A stretch of 64,000 bases of DNA from Coprinus comatus (taxonomy: Eukaryota > Basidiomycota > Agaricomycetes > Agaricales > Agaricaceae): contig JAWPGT010000008.1 in assembly GCA_034638255.1 (NCBI GenBank), forward strand, positions 744,001-808,000. The letters run 5' to 3'. Below, piece after piece: positions 19,847 through 32,257 of the stretch (the stretch's first letter is position 1; each line of letters starts with the position of its first letter). The notes beneath the pieces were generated by a model, which saw nothing but the letters and a program-made list of their open reading frames with translations, searched no databases and was not told where the DNA came from. Position numbers and translations under genes: made by a program.

Positions 19847-22800
19847 TCAAGTTACACTTTTAGTATATATATCGTTATGACCATCCAAATACTCACAAAA
19901 AACCTTATCTAATGCTTTAATGAGTTGGGGAAGGGATTCTTCAACATCCAATGGGTCTTGGACCATCCATTTAACCATGCCATCACGTCTCTTGCTGTTG
20001 GAGCTGTACCACAAGAATTCATCATGAAGCAATGTAACAAGCTCATACCACATCTTCCTTCTCTTTTCTGCCTCCCTCCTCTCTACCGTTATCTCTTTCA
20101 TTTTTTCATCCTTTGTAGGCCAATGCTCCTTAATACACTCTCCAAAGTTAAGCACAGGATTAGTCAGTCGCCAGTTGTGATTGAAGAATCCAGCTTTAAG
20201 ATCACCAAGCTCTGCTGAATTTCGCCCTCGGACCCATGCCATTATTGGTTCAGGCCATACTGCATTCTTGTCAATGGAAAGCCGCGAATTGGGATAGACC
20301 GAAACTTGGGGACCACCATTGCTAAATGGGAATAGGTACAGGACATAAAATAGGCTTTCTGCCTGAATAACTTTAATCAGTAAACAAGTCTAGTTTGTAA
20401 TTATACTGAAATAAACCCACATCATCTGCTACTTCATGTGTGTGGAAGGTATTGGTTAATTCGTGAAAGTCGCTCTTCAAGACGCGGATGGACATGAATG
20501 CTGTCGTCCCCTAAGGTGTAAGTCAGATGGCAGCTGAGTATGAAGAAATGAAGTCTGACCATTCGTAACGGACGGTTCGTTGGAGGCTACATTGTGTGAC
20601 TTGAATGTGAGTCTTATGAATGAGAATCATGTAGAACTACGCACAGTATTGACTAAACCGGCCATGTCAAAATCATGGAGAAGGCCATAGACTCCTTCTG
20701 GAGAAGAAACCTTCCTCCGACAAAGTAGGTCAGTAGAGTTCGGGGAATATGGTTCCTTGAATAACGTTGGTTCTTCTCGTGACAACAATAGGTTTCCATC
20801 ACTAATGTCACGATGCAGAAACCCCTTGCTCTTCAACCATTCGATAGCTAACAAGACTTTATGAGTTGAAATAAACAGGATGATAAGTCGAGTACGTACC
20901 TCGATACCCATCAGCTACTGCACGAGCGACTTCTGCAAAGGACTCGTACTCAGCCAATGTTCGCTTAAACAATGAAACCGTTATGATTTCTTGACGCCGG
21001 GCAAGTTGTTTAATTGCTTCTGGTATATCATTTTCATTAGGAAATCCCCGAATGCTCTGAATTACATTTTCACCCTCATACGTTCTGTATGATGTATTTG
21101 AATTAGAATCAAAGTGAAGTAAACAAAGACTTACTCTTCAGGAAGAAGAAGGTTTACCATGCCACCCGTCTTCCCCCGTTCCATTTCAACAACTTTCTTG
21201 ATTTGTTCACCGACACCTTCTTTGTAGCTAATTGAGTCGCGATCAACGTATTGGATTTTGAGTGCGTAAGGACCAACAAAGAATCTCTTTTTCTTTTTCT
21301 TGTTATTGTTCTTCTTGTTCTTGTTCTTTCTCTTTTCCTCTTTCCATTTCTTTTTCTCTTCCTTAACAACCATTTGGTCGTCTTCATGCATCAATTTTCT
21401 TATTTCATCCTTTGTCTTAACCTGCCTGTATGCACACCAAACACGAGTCATCCGACCAACGAGAGATCCCCGATTGTCAGTCAAATGATGGAGATAATAT
21501 CGTTGTGATGGTTCAGATGGAGTGTTGAAGTACCACGATTTACCATCTTTGCTTCTTTCAAAATATGGACTTTGACCAAAATCTTCCTGGTTGGCCATAG
21601 CGAAACCCAGTATAACTCTGATAGCTTCCAAAATACCACTCCCACAGTTGAGAGACAAGGTACATTCCTCGGTACCCATGGAATCGGCTCGGGAGAGCGT
21701 CAGTTTTCCATTTGAAACAGCCAAACCAAGTACGAAGCGGCGCTGGGGCTGGGCTATACGTTGCTGCTCCATGTATATCAGTTCTTGAGTGACAGCTCTG
21801 GGGTGAACAGACGTCTTAACCTCGCCAGTACAGGAGAGTTTTTCGAAGTCAATGTATTCATTGTTGACATACGCGTAATCATACTTTGACAAGACTTCCT
21901 TGTCAAAGTACATCCCAGCTGTTGACGACATGAGATGATCGCGTGTCTGAGTCGGGTTGGAAGTAAGGTTGGGATTGGGGCAGGGAATCGGAGCTTTGGT
22001 GAGAACATTGTTTCTAATGTAGTCACATAGTGAGCTGCGTTGATCTTCGTCTTTAGCTGTTGGGGGTTTGACTTTTGTGAACGCTTCCAAAGGGATGGCA
22101 ATCAAGTCAGGGCGACAGTCTTGGCCACGGACACCACGAAATTTACGATTGGGGTACGAAAGGTGTGTCCAGAGAGTTGTAATCTCGCGATCGGTGAGGC
22201 GCGTAAATCCATCGAGGGAAGAAGCAATATGGTGGGCAATTACTGCAACTACGTTCAGAAACCGTGCAGCATTCTGCTCTCCAGTGCCGGCCACACCAGG
22301 TCCCCATTTCCAACCGTAAGGCTTGTTTATGGTATGACATTTTGTTTCGGTAAGCACGCTGTGTAGGGTATTATGTGCATTGACACAGGCGTCAATGACT
22401 TGATCAGGAGTAGGAGCTTTACCATCGATGGTAAGATCTACGATGCCGAGTCGGATGAATCCCAAGAGGATCTCGGTTGCCAATGTACGAGAAATGGTAG
22501 CACCGAACACCTCCTCGACGAGATCCAAACTACAGTGTCTACGATTCTTAAGGTGATATTCCATGAGTTTCTGGGCCTCGAGCCGGATCGGGGTACCCTC
22601 GCTTGCATGAGAGGTCCTACATCCCGGGCTACTCATAAATACGTCTCGGGTAGCGTCTTGCATTTCTTCGGTGTCATCATCCTGTCGGGTGCTGATGTTA
22701 CTTTTGCTAGAACGGCGGATAATTCTAGTCTGGGACACAATTAGTCATTGCTCGGGTGTTATGCAAGGAGCAAGAACTTCACACCTGGAATGGAATAAGC

Positions 22801-22892
22801 TTGCGTGTTGGGCCTTTTCCTGAAGCGTGCCTCTTCTTAGCCGGTTCCGGTTCTGTGGGCGATGACAACGCCCGCCTTCCCTTCATTGACAT
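19847..22892 (-). CDS. FK1: FunK1-type fungal protein kinase, full length
   Basis: Seven exons were read: 22892-22785, 22729-21135, 21084-20900, 20847-20645, 20586-20560, 20510-20421 and 20362-19847. They join in phase to give about 907 residues. The C-terminal half is the fungal-type kinase domain: SLFKRTLAEYESFAEVARAV, the catalytic loop GFLHRDISDGNLLL (Asp and Asn present), the metal motif LLHDFDMAGLV, and an MGTTAFMSIRVL activation-end segment split across exons 5 and 6. The long N-terminal half (SLDLVEEVFGATISRTLATE and others) is shared by FK2 and FK3. A Lys-rich insert of about 40 residues (21270-21390) replaces the NLVKNGKD segment of the other copies. The start was chosen by alignment with FK3. 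Substrates are unknown. Best candidate for an active member here, with FK2. Confidence 0.85.
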
Positions 22893-23328
22893 TGTGTGGT
22901 ATCGATGTGAGTCAGGTGTGTGTGGTTGTCTCCACAACTCACATGGTCTCCTTGATTATTTATATTTATTTATTTATTTACTAGAGGCTGGTGGGATTCG
23001 GGATCTCGTCGAGGTTGAAACATCCCAAGTTCCAACACTGTTTTTACCAAAGATGGACCGGCTACGTACATCCTAGCCTCAGGGCCACTGCCTTCGGTAG
23101 CTTCAAATAGAAAAATATCACTTTGTCGAGCTGATCCCATAGGCACTGAGAAATGTTGCTTCTCGATTGTAGGAGGGTGGTATTCTGGACGCGGACGGGT
23201 GTATACATACTAACTGGATCAAGGCCTCAAGGTTACTTCAACGTATTTTATAAATGATTTTTTTTACAACGTAAAGTAGTATATCCCCCTCCACCATCCT
23301 ATACCATGGTTGCATTCCACCTACACAT
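22893..23328. other. Upstream region of FK1 and 3' side of the eIF2D gene
   Basis: No gene. An ATTT-type tetranucleotide run lies at about 22958-22981. A short stretch ending in TACCACACA just before the FK1 start is also present before FK3, unlike the block shared by the other four copies. Confidence 0.4.
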
Positions 23329-25718
23329 TCATTTCCCAGTTTTCTCAAGCATTTCAATCCATCTCTTCGGTATACCCTTTTCTAACAAATAATCCGCAAC
23401 CGCTTGATGTTGTTTCCCCTGTATAGACACTCCCAACTCCGGTTTACCTTGTCTCAATGGAGAAACTGTTATATACCAAAATAAAGAATTGAAAAGAAGA
23501 AGAATTGAAATCAGCACCAAATTTCGTAGATGGTTAGGATGAGAGAAACGAAAAACTGACTTGAAGTAGCACCAGCACAAACTTTTCTCAAATGTTCTGC
23601 CATTTCATCCGCATCAATAACTAAAAACGGTTCAAAATTCGTAACTTTTGTTTTAGGTCTTCTACCCGAATGGACGATTACTTGAATAGGGTCAATACCA
23701 CCTTTCCTGTTGAGAGAAGAAAAAAAAAAAAGAAAGATTAGAACTCGAATATATGCATGCAATAAATATAATAAGAGACAAAACACTTCGCCTCGCTTCC
23801 CCGTAAATAAACGGAAGGGGGATTCAGAACGTAAAAACGTACCCAACAACAACATCCTTTCTAGGAACTCTAACTTCGTGCCAAGGTTGCATCTGTTCCA
23901 CCACCCTCTTCAACAATTCATCCCTTTTCAAAAAAGCTGGAATCGTCTCTGTATCTCCTTCCTGTCCTGAACCACCAACTTTAACATCCTTCGAAGTCTT
24001 TGCCTTCGCTACTACCGCACCACTTTTTATACAATCGATGATAGGTTCATTTAAATTGATATATGCTTGTTCGCGTGGATTGACTAGTTTTTTTGATGTA
24101 ATATACACATTTAGGAAGCTTTTAATTTCATTTAGAGTATATGAATTTGATGTACTGCAAAACATAGCAAAGACGACCATTAATAACGGTAACGAATATA
24201 TGCGTCAAAAAAAGAAGAAAAAGAACGTACTCAACACCCATATCCTGGAACAACCCCAAACTCGAATGATAAGGTTTCCAAAGTTCCCTAATCTCAATCT
24301 CTCTTTCAGCCTTCTCCTTCTCCTTTTCAGCCTTTTCCTGTCTTTCAGCTTTCTTCGCATTCCTTTCTTCAAGTTGTGCAATAGAAACAAATGGTTCATA
24401 ACTAATCACCCTTTGATGTTCTTCATTAACACCCGTAATAGTATAATCACTTCCTCCTGATTTTTGTTTCGAAAGTTTCAATGATATAAGTGCACCTTTT
24501 TCCGCAGCTTTGAGGAAACTAGTTAAAGATTTATGACTGGAGGATTTGATTGTGATTACAGTTGGATCGATGTGTATATCTGCGGGATTATTTGAAAGAG
24601 CAAGGGAAGGAAAAATAACAGATGTAGGAAAAGCTGGTCGAGATGGTAGAATGTACGAAGAATAGAATTGCGATGAAGGAATCGGGAATGTAGATGGAGG
24701 TGTGGAGGTAAGAGTAGTTGCGATAGTATGTATGAGAGATTTCATGAGTAGTTCTGTGATTTCTTCTGGCGTATATGTAATATTGTTTGTTTCCGGAGAA
24801 GTAGCGCTATTCGGGTCATCCACCTTTTCCTTTTCATCTTCCTTGTTAGATTCCGGAATCGTACCAGTACCATCCACAGCTACTTCCTCATCATCAGAAT
24901 CGCCATCGACTTCAACTCCTTTCCAGATCGACTCGAGAGGTACACCAGGAGGAACATCACCCTTCTTTCCAGTCTCCCATAAGAAATCCTTCCAAGTGTG
25001 TAACATAATAACAGCCTTGCCCTTCTCCGAAGCATTAGCCTTCAAGTTCAATTCTTCACTTGACATTGCCATTCTTCCGACAGCGAGTGGAGGCGATACC
25101 ATCCTCGTTACAGAACCATCCGCGTCCTTTATTGATGTCAATTGATGAATAGCGACCAGTTGGTTAGCCAACAACGTTTGTGGTGTATGCGTGATCACTA
25201 TCTTTGCTTCCATTAGCTTCATTGTAGCGCGTTTGATACGTGATTGAGAGAAAAACTGAAAGAAAATCCGATTACTGACCTCCAGGAATCATAAGATCTG
25301 CACCACCGCTGAGAACAGGGATAACAGCAGATGGTACTAACACCATTGGCAATAGATTCACGTTCGAAACGGAGTTTCCAGGTAATTTCCATAGAGTGTA
25401 GATTGTAGGTACGAGGTCTTCTGATCCTTTACCGATTGTGAACCAAAGAGGATTTCCATTGGTTGGGTCAAGATAAACAACCTATTCTCACCCACGCCAA
25501 TCAGTAAAATCGTAAGAAAAGAAAAAGAGAGACAAACTTACACCGTGTTCCTTTGTATAATTCAAAAACTTGGCAATCTGGATGCCGTCTGGTACAAGTA
25601 GATCTCCATCATCCGGAGAAGAGGAAAATGTTGTGGTTACGCATTGTTTGAGTTTTCGTCTATCAGAGGCGCGTATGGGCGTAGATGTTTTGACTTGGTG
25701 GAGTGGTTTCTTGAACAT
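23329..25718 (-). CDS. TMA64: Translation initiation factor eIF2D / Tma64
   Basis: Six exons were read: 25718-25542, 25481-25280, 25206-24231, 24154-23843, 23706-23561 and 23465-23329, with all phases consistent. The protein begins MFKKPLHQVKTSTPIRASDR, followed by a PUA domain (VLSGGADLMIPG into AKIVITHTPQTLLANQLVAI), a long acidic linker, an SWIB-like region (YINLNEPIIDCIKSG), and a C-terminal SUI1 domain (GIDPIQVIVHSGRRPKTKVT ... VADYLLEKGIPKRW). eIF2D delivers or removes tRNA at the ribosomal P site and recycles 40S subunits. The join between exons 2 and 3 uses an acceptor at 25207 that restores the PGAKIV reading. Coiled-coil-like Lys/Glu repeats are encoded near 24300-24360. All domains of the family are present. 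Confidence 0.92.
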
Positions 25719-26486
25719 GGTTTAGTCTTGCAATAGCTGCAGATCACTCAGGGTGGAACGCATCACTGGTTCTCACGCTCATTAACCAAGGTGTAGTGAA
25801 TACTTCAAAATCAATTCAATTTGGAATAAAACACACAAAAAATAAAACTATGGTGTACAAAAACAAAAACATAGAGAAATAGAAAAGAAAAGGTATCCAT
25901 CAGACAAATCATCCCTCGCATGCTCCCATCAGACAAATCATCCCTCGCATGCTCCCATCATCTCACAGAGTGACCTCCGCAAGACGACCAAAAAGAAGCA
26001 TAAACGTCCTCGAAGACTTTGTTACCAAAGTCTATAAATTCTCGGTTCAAAACGAGGTACGATGTCTAATCATCGTGTGGATATGAAGGATGTGGCATTT
26101 TTAGAAAATGCGAGACTCGGTCAGTTTCTGTAAACAGATCCTGTTCGAGTATGTTCTAAAGAAACAAGAAAGGAGGAGACGAAGCTTTATAGGTTTTCGA
26201 CATGGTCCGTGCGTGCACATAAAAATTTCCCCTTCTGATGGCATCATGTAGTCAACCACGCAGTCCGCATTCTATTTATAGACTTTCAAGAGATCACCAA
26301 AAAATTTCTGTAAATATAACACATTGAAAGTTGGAACAAGTCTTGCAAGGGTGTACCTGTGATAATCACTACTTTTCAATCAAAATCTGTGATGATATGC
26401 GGCAGGTGGCGAAGTCAGAAACAGTGGTGGTGGCAATAAGATACGAACACTGATGGAACCCCTCACTTCTCTCAACTTTCTTAAAC
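25719..26486. other. Intergenic region with a short tandem repeat
   Basis: No gene seen. It contains a 29-bp unit repeated twice (25897-25925 and 25926-25954) followed by a partial third start. Confidence 0.45.
25897..25954. repeat. 29-bp tandem duplication
   Basis: Two perfect adjacent copies of a 29-bp unit beginning CCATCAGACAAATCATCC. It lies upstream of the eIF2D gene on the side of its start codon. Confidence 0.85.
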
Positions 26487-29106
26487 CTAACAAACTACAT
26501 TAGAGCCTGAACCCAGGAGAGGCACCCATAGTGTAATACTTAAGTCATCACTTCGAGACACAGACATTACCCCCACCTTTCTCTTCTTCTTCCCCTTCCT
26601 CATCTTTCTCTTTTCCTTCACCTCCTTCCTCTTCTTCACCTTATTCTTCCTAACTTCTTTCCACAACCTCCCCAAATAAACATGCATCCTCTTCACATTC
26701 AGATATTTACATTTACAAATATACAAATCCAACTTTGGTCTCATTCTTCCAAAATCCCTCACTCTAACTAAACGTAAACCTGGAAACGCCTCAAACGTAC
26801 CCATACATGACCAAATTTTATCAAACGAAAAGAATTCAGGTACGATTTAATTTCTCCAGCGTCGTGTGTATACATCTAAGAGATTATCTCGAAGTTTTTT
26901 TAATGAAGTTATATCGATACCTATTGGTGGGATCCAGTTATATATCTTCGAGTGTGTATTAACGAGATTTATATCATCACCTTTTCGTGTAATCATTATA
27001 AATCAGTATTATCCTGTAAAAAAAAGGAAACTTACCATGCTCAGAGTTCAAAATCTTGGAGAGAGCAAAACAACACCAACAACAATTATTGCTGACCGCA
27101 ATAGGAACCTTCACTTCATCATACTTATATCCTTGACCCTGATCTCTCGCTACCTCCTTGCTAGAATGAACCAGACTCATAAGCACTGCTTTAGTATGTA
27201 CCACAGAACTAGCATCATCGCCATCATCATCATCCCAATTCCCATCAGACCCATGCTCATACGGTCATACCAAAACACATCAGGTTGAGCTTTTTTTATC
27301 CAAGACATCCGACATCTAAGAGCTTTTTCTTCTTCAGGACCAACCTTCGAGGGTACAGTATACTTATTAGCCAATTTGCCGATAGCATATTCCTCAACCA
27401 TTTCCGTAGCTTTCCCCCATTTCTCAATATCAATATCACTAGTAGTGCGCACTAAAGGCGGCGAGTGTTCAGCAATGTGTATATCAAAGTCAACGCCTTG
27501 AAATTGTCCTTGAAGTAAATTCGTAAGTGACATGGATGCTTTTAGAGTTGATGTAATGAGGCGGATATATCGTAAAACTGAAGAAGCCTCGCTTCCCCAT
27601 CCTAGGGGGTTGGTAAATCTGAGTCTTCCGAAAATCACGAAGGAAAAGGGCATGATAAAAATCACTAACCAAAATGAACCTCTACTTCAGCTTCGTCTTC
27701 AATATCTTGCCTTTTATCATTGTAATCCGCTTCCATTTCTAATACATTATCACCAGTATCATTATAATTAGCGTTTCTCTTAAATTTTAATTATATGCTG
27801 ACTGACCATTACTAAGTTGTTTCGATCTTTCTTCGCTAGTTCGTGGCTGAGGATTATCTCGACTAAGAATCGGTTCAAATGAAGTCTGTCGATAACTTTC
27901 TGGAACCACAAACATTATTAACGCATATAACGAAACATGAGAGGAAAAGAACAAAAACGAAAACTAACTTTTGGATGATAAACTCTCAAACCATTCAATC
28001 ACTTTCGTATGCATGAACAAAATATTCATTGCATTACTCTCAACCAAGAGAATAAAAGCATGCATATAAGTTGATACCAATACCCACTCCAAATCCAAAC
28101 CAGACTTTGAGATTTCAACTATATCCCTACCATTCCTGACGTCAAAATATTCCTTAAGTCGATCTAGTAAACACCCTATTAACTTCATCCAAAGGTAGAC
28201 ATTCTTCCCAGTAATAGGCCACGGTTTGAATACTCACCTTCTTTAGGAAACACATTACGAACCTCTTGTTCCATATTCTTCAAGTCCGATACTTCGTACC
28301 AACAAAGACTAGTCAACACGACGTCACCATCCCATCCAGGAAAATTGGACAGAATATCCAGTAGGGGTTTATTAGTATTCCAAAGGTAATCACTCATATA
28401 CAGACGTTTTTTGAATCTAGGAAACCCAATATATAGGATGTAAGCGTGAAAGTCTTGCCATACTAGTTGTCCTTTTTGAATGACACGGAATCCAACAATA
28501 CATTTCGATATGTGATCTTCTAATTTTGAATTTCGTATATTTTCAGGCCTGTAAAGTTCCAAAATATCAGTGTCAGTGGTAAAGAGAAGAAAAAGAAACA
28601 TAAACGTACTCGACAGCATTACCAGGAGGAAATATGAGATCAAAAGCCAGTGTGTCATCGACGACAGTAGATATCTTGATGTTCTCCAAGTCCGAGCCAC
28701 TACGACCCTTTCCACTACTATCAACAATAACCTTCTTTTGACATCGAGAATTCACAGCAACAAGTTCCGCCTTTAAACCCTCACTAATAGATCCAGTCAC
28801 AGCAACAACCTCTGACGAATTCCGTGTACCTGCACGTAATATCACTAATTAATTCTGAAATAATTTGAAGTCCGGGCCTCCCCCAAGTTCATATTTCATT
28901 GATTCATCTGGGAAAGGATAATCTTCCTGATTCTGCATAGCATATGTCATGTAACGGATTTGTGCCGACAAGGTATCGATATCATTGACCGTATTCAATC
29001 CGGACTTATTGGTTCATTTTAAATTATGGGTAGACTCTATGCTCTACTGTGGAAGTTTCTCACCATTGGTCCATAGGATCGCACAAGTATAGTTCGAATT
29101 TATCAT
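26487..29106 (-). CDS. Unrecognised multi-exon protein
   Basis: A chain of minus-strand exons with good splice borders but no family that I recognise. Clear coding pieces include 28845-about 28610 (a polar region with SSGKGRSGSDLENIKIS), about 28555-28240 (VWQDFHAYILYIGFPRFKKR, FPGWDGDVVLTSLCWYEV), about 28170-27968 (DRLKEYFDVRNGRD ... FMHTKVIEWFESL), a Ser/Arg-rich linker at 27900-27810, an acidic piece at 27780-27670, and 27630-27180 (LLQGQFQGVDFDIHIAEH). A Lys-rich tail lies at 26560-26660. The first exon may start at 29106. The exon 1 to exon 2 phase does not fit, and an in-frame TAA is seen near 26848, so either introns are missed or bases are wrong. No signal peptide, membrane segment or catalytic motif is evident. 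The span is approximate. Confidence 0.55.
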
Positions 29107-29518
29107 AGTGGTAGTGGTAGTGGTTAGAGGTGAGTTAAGACGTCGGAACGTGACCCACTGTGGATTGAGAGAGAATTGAGACAATGTCACAGCGATAGGC
29201 ATAGTCGTACTTTACAGGCTTAAAGGCGGCAAACCAACTTCAATTAACTAAGGTCTAAGTAACCACTTAAACTTTTCATTTAAATCCATGAATGCGCCAC
29301 CAAATCTCACATGCACATCGTCATCGGAAAAGTATACCGACAAACCCGTTACTATTTATCTATGTATAAACTTAAATATCAATATCATGTTATTTTTGCC
29401 TCTAAAACTACATAAAACAAAAAAAACCCAGCGTTCATCAGATAATGATCATTCTAACCACCCCAATCCTCTTCCTCATCCCCCCCAAAAAACCAACCTA
29501 CCCAAAAACGTCTAATAC
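29107..29518. other. Intergenic region
   Basis: No gene seen. It separates the presumed 5' end of the unrecognised gene from the 3' end of the mitochondrial carrier gene. A/C-rich stretches occur near 29400-29500. Confidence 0.4.
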
Positions 29519-31506
29519 TTAAATATACGGCGGTCCAAGAGCTAAAAACAAATTCACAGAGAGAGAAATAGAAGGGGGAAGGGGGAGAAGGGAGAATCAT
29601 AATTAGAATCATAATCCCAAAAACACACAAAAAAAAAAAAAAGATAACATACCAGTTCTAAATACACCAAGCGTAAACTCAACAACCAAAAGCAACACAC
29701 CACCACCAGGAGCCAATCTCAACACTTTCGGTACGAAACCTTTATACAAAGCACCAAACCCTTCTTCTCTCATTATAGTATATATACCGGATAAGTCCAG
29801 TTATATTTTGGTGCTACACCTGGGATACGTTCTGCTCCTTGATACGAGATTTTACGACCTGTGTATATATATATTAATATTATTGGAGAAGGTGAGAAAA
29901 AAATGAGTTGAAAAAAACAGTGAGTTTTTAGAGTTAGAGTTTAGGAAGTAAGAAACGTACGTCGAATCTAAATTTGGAGGGTTTAGTAAGTATAAAATGA
30001 GATGGAATGGAATGGAATGCTTACGGTGTGTTAATAAGTGTACCACAGAATCCACCAATAGTTCCAGAAATAAAGTTATTCATCAATTGTTCTTGTGAAG
30101 TCTAAACAAAACAAAATAACAATAATAAAAAATACAAAAGTCAATCAAAGTAAAGAGTAAGAATAAATAAATATAACACATACCTTCGCAGCAGGCAAAT
30201 ATTTCCTAACAGTAAAAATAGTACCGAAATAACCACCATTCCAAACCAAATGACTTTTTTAAGAAAAGGAAAAAAGCAAACATTAGCATGCAGAAACGAA
30301 ATACAAATAAGGGGGTGAGTGACATACCGCCAAAAAGTAGATTCCATTCCAGAATAAAGACCTAAAAATCCATTCTTACGAACGATTTGTTTAACTACAT
30401 CCATAGGTCCTGCATATTTCGAGGTTTTATCTTGAAGTCTATCATATTCACATTTAGTTTTTTGTTTTTCATTTATGATAAACGAAAATTCTGACTTGAT
30501 CTTGACAAGTTCGAAAGGAACAACCACGAAACTTTCCTATTTTTTTAATGAATCAGGGAACAGAGAGTGGTTAGTAAGTACACATAATCCAAATCCAAAT
30601 CCAAATCCGAGGAACAAGGAACAAGGGGAAAGAATATAACGTACAGTAGCTCCGGCACTACACCCGGTTAAAATAGCCAAGTTCTGTGTCATTTTAGTTT
30701 CACCTGACCAACCCAAATACGTTTTGCCCCAGAAATCATTAGCGGCGCTTCACGAAACAACACCCAAAAACACAGAGTAAAAGTAAGTCAATGTCGGAAT
30801 ATAATAAGAGATCATAAGACATTTTTTGATCGGACATACAATTTGACAGCGCGCTTCGGAGCTTCCAATAAGAGAGGTGGGACAAGACCTTGGGTAGAAA
30901 GAAGAAATTTAGTGTAAGTAAGTTGTCGGTGTGCCTTTCAAATTAGAGACAGGGGTGTATGTCGTTGAGGGAGAGTATGGGTAGAGTATAGTGTGATTAA
31001 AGAGTTGAATTATATTCACCCCGATAAAGCCGACCGGCGCTATAGGGAAAAAGATCAATAATTTATCCTTCAAGGATTTAGAGAGGAGAGGGAAGGGGAG
31101 TATCAAGGGAAGAAATGAGAACGAAAGAGACGTACCCTTCCTCTTTAATGATTGAGGAAAAAGTTCCGACTAGTCCTTTAGATTTGCCAGTATCAAGTTG
31201 CATACGAGTCTTGACCTATTTAGTTGCGCGTGACCGCGAGATTGGTTATTTGTCCAACAAAGTTATTCAGATTGTTGACTTACAACATCTACCCAAAGAA
31301 TAAGAATCGTCAGTCGCCACACAGCATGACAAGCTCTGGTAAAGCATACCGAGAGGATAGAATGTTAAGATTTCTGAAATACCAGCGATGGCACCGGCAG
31401 CAAAGTTTGCAATGAACGGAAGAGCTGAATATCAAGTGTAAATAGCTAACTGTGCAGAAAAATACGAGGCAGACGTACGTTTAGGCTTATGTTCTGGTGT
31501 GGCCAT
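29519..31506 (-). CDS. Mitochondrial carrier, probably 2-oxodicarboxylate type (ODC-like)
   Basis: Thirteen exons were read: 31506-31479, 31424-31350, 31288-31284, 31215-31136, 31039-31020, 30888-30840, 30747-30645, 30536-30496, 30438-30328, 30253-30184, 30101-30025, 29967-29961 with 29858-29653, and 29541-29519. The tripartite inner-membrane carrier fold is shown by the three signature boxes PLDVVK, PFELVK and PFDVVK and by segments such as LLLEAPKRAVKFAANDFWGK and LQDKTSKYAGPMDVVKQIV. These match oxodicarboxylate carriers, which swap 2-oxoadipate or 2-oxoglutarate across the inner membrane. Two exons are only 5 and 7 nt long and encode parts of the first and third signature boxes. The exon at 29858-29653 shows two frame breaks: a missing base in SRI-GAERIPG and an extra TA unit before IMREEGFGALY. 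These may be sequence errors. Confidence 0.85.
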
Positions 31507-31672
31507 TGTTGTTGGAGACGAGTAAGAGGATATGGTATGAGGGGAAAGTAGGGTGTGGGGAAGGTCGTACTCCGGCAAACGTATTAGGATCCGATGTCAC
31601 GCTTTGTGTGTGACTGTGTGTGTGACACTGAATTTGTGATGAAGTGCGCTGCTAGTCATCGTGTGAGGCACG

Positions 31673-32131
31673 ATGGTGTACATCCACTCCTGGCAAGAGT
31701 TCCAGGATGCTGCGGAGGCCCTCTACTCAAAATCCCCAGACAAGGTCACCATCGTCTAGCGTCACTCGACTACCCCCCACTCACACTCTTCATAGACACG
31801 CTATGTCATAAAATGGAAGTCATCCGAGGGAAAACTCGTCCTCAAGATCACTGATGACACTGCAGTCCGTACAATCTTCATGTTTCTCTCCACACTCCTG
31901 ACATCTCTGCAGTGCCTCAAATTTAAAACATTCTCCTCTGTTTTCCTCAACAGATTCGAGGCCCTCAATCTCTCCCTCATCCAGAAAATGCAGAATCGAC
32001 GCAGAGACCCACAGTCGACACCTGACGTCAAACCGGAGGCCACAAACGACACACAGCCAACAATATCTGCCGCTATAACTCCGTCAACTACATCAGGCAT
32101 CAAAAAGAAAAAGCCCAAGAAGAAGAAATAG
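31673..32131 (+). CDS. SRP9: Signal recognition particle subunit SRP9
   Basis: Exons 31673-31744 and 31796-32131, with a likely further in-frame intron at 31865-31912. The product starts MVYIHSWQEFQDAAEALYS and continues RYVIKWKSSEGKLVLKITDD, matching the alpha/beta fold of SRP9 (yeast Srp21). It then reads CLKFKTFSSVFLNRFEALNL and ends in a Lys-rich tail of the kind found in fungal members. With SRP14 it binds the Alu domain of SRP RNA and pauses translation while the ribosome is targeted to the ER. The protein would be about 119 residues. The start Met is the only one ahead of the WQEF motif. The gene is divergent from the carrier gene, with only about 165 bases between the starts. Confidence 0.85.
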
Positions 32132-32257
32132 ACTTGTTGTAATATTCATGGTATGCTAATCCTCCACAACCTCGCCATTATACTCACGTCCCCAGATTTG
32201 TATCTACTAGTACCTGCACTCAATGGACCCTTCCTTTCTCAATCCGGACGCATATAT

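Noticed and set aside
20560..20586. Apparent 8-base deletion and frameshift in exon 5 of FK1 compared with FK2
   Set aside because: Reading the 27-nt exon in the phase set by the previous exon gives NRPLRM joined to GTTAFMS, which matches the 27-nt exon of FK4. There is no frameshift, only a shorter exon.
22958..22981. ATTT repeat as a possible origin or regulatory element
   Set aside because: It is a simple tetranucleotide microsatellite with no further signal around it.
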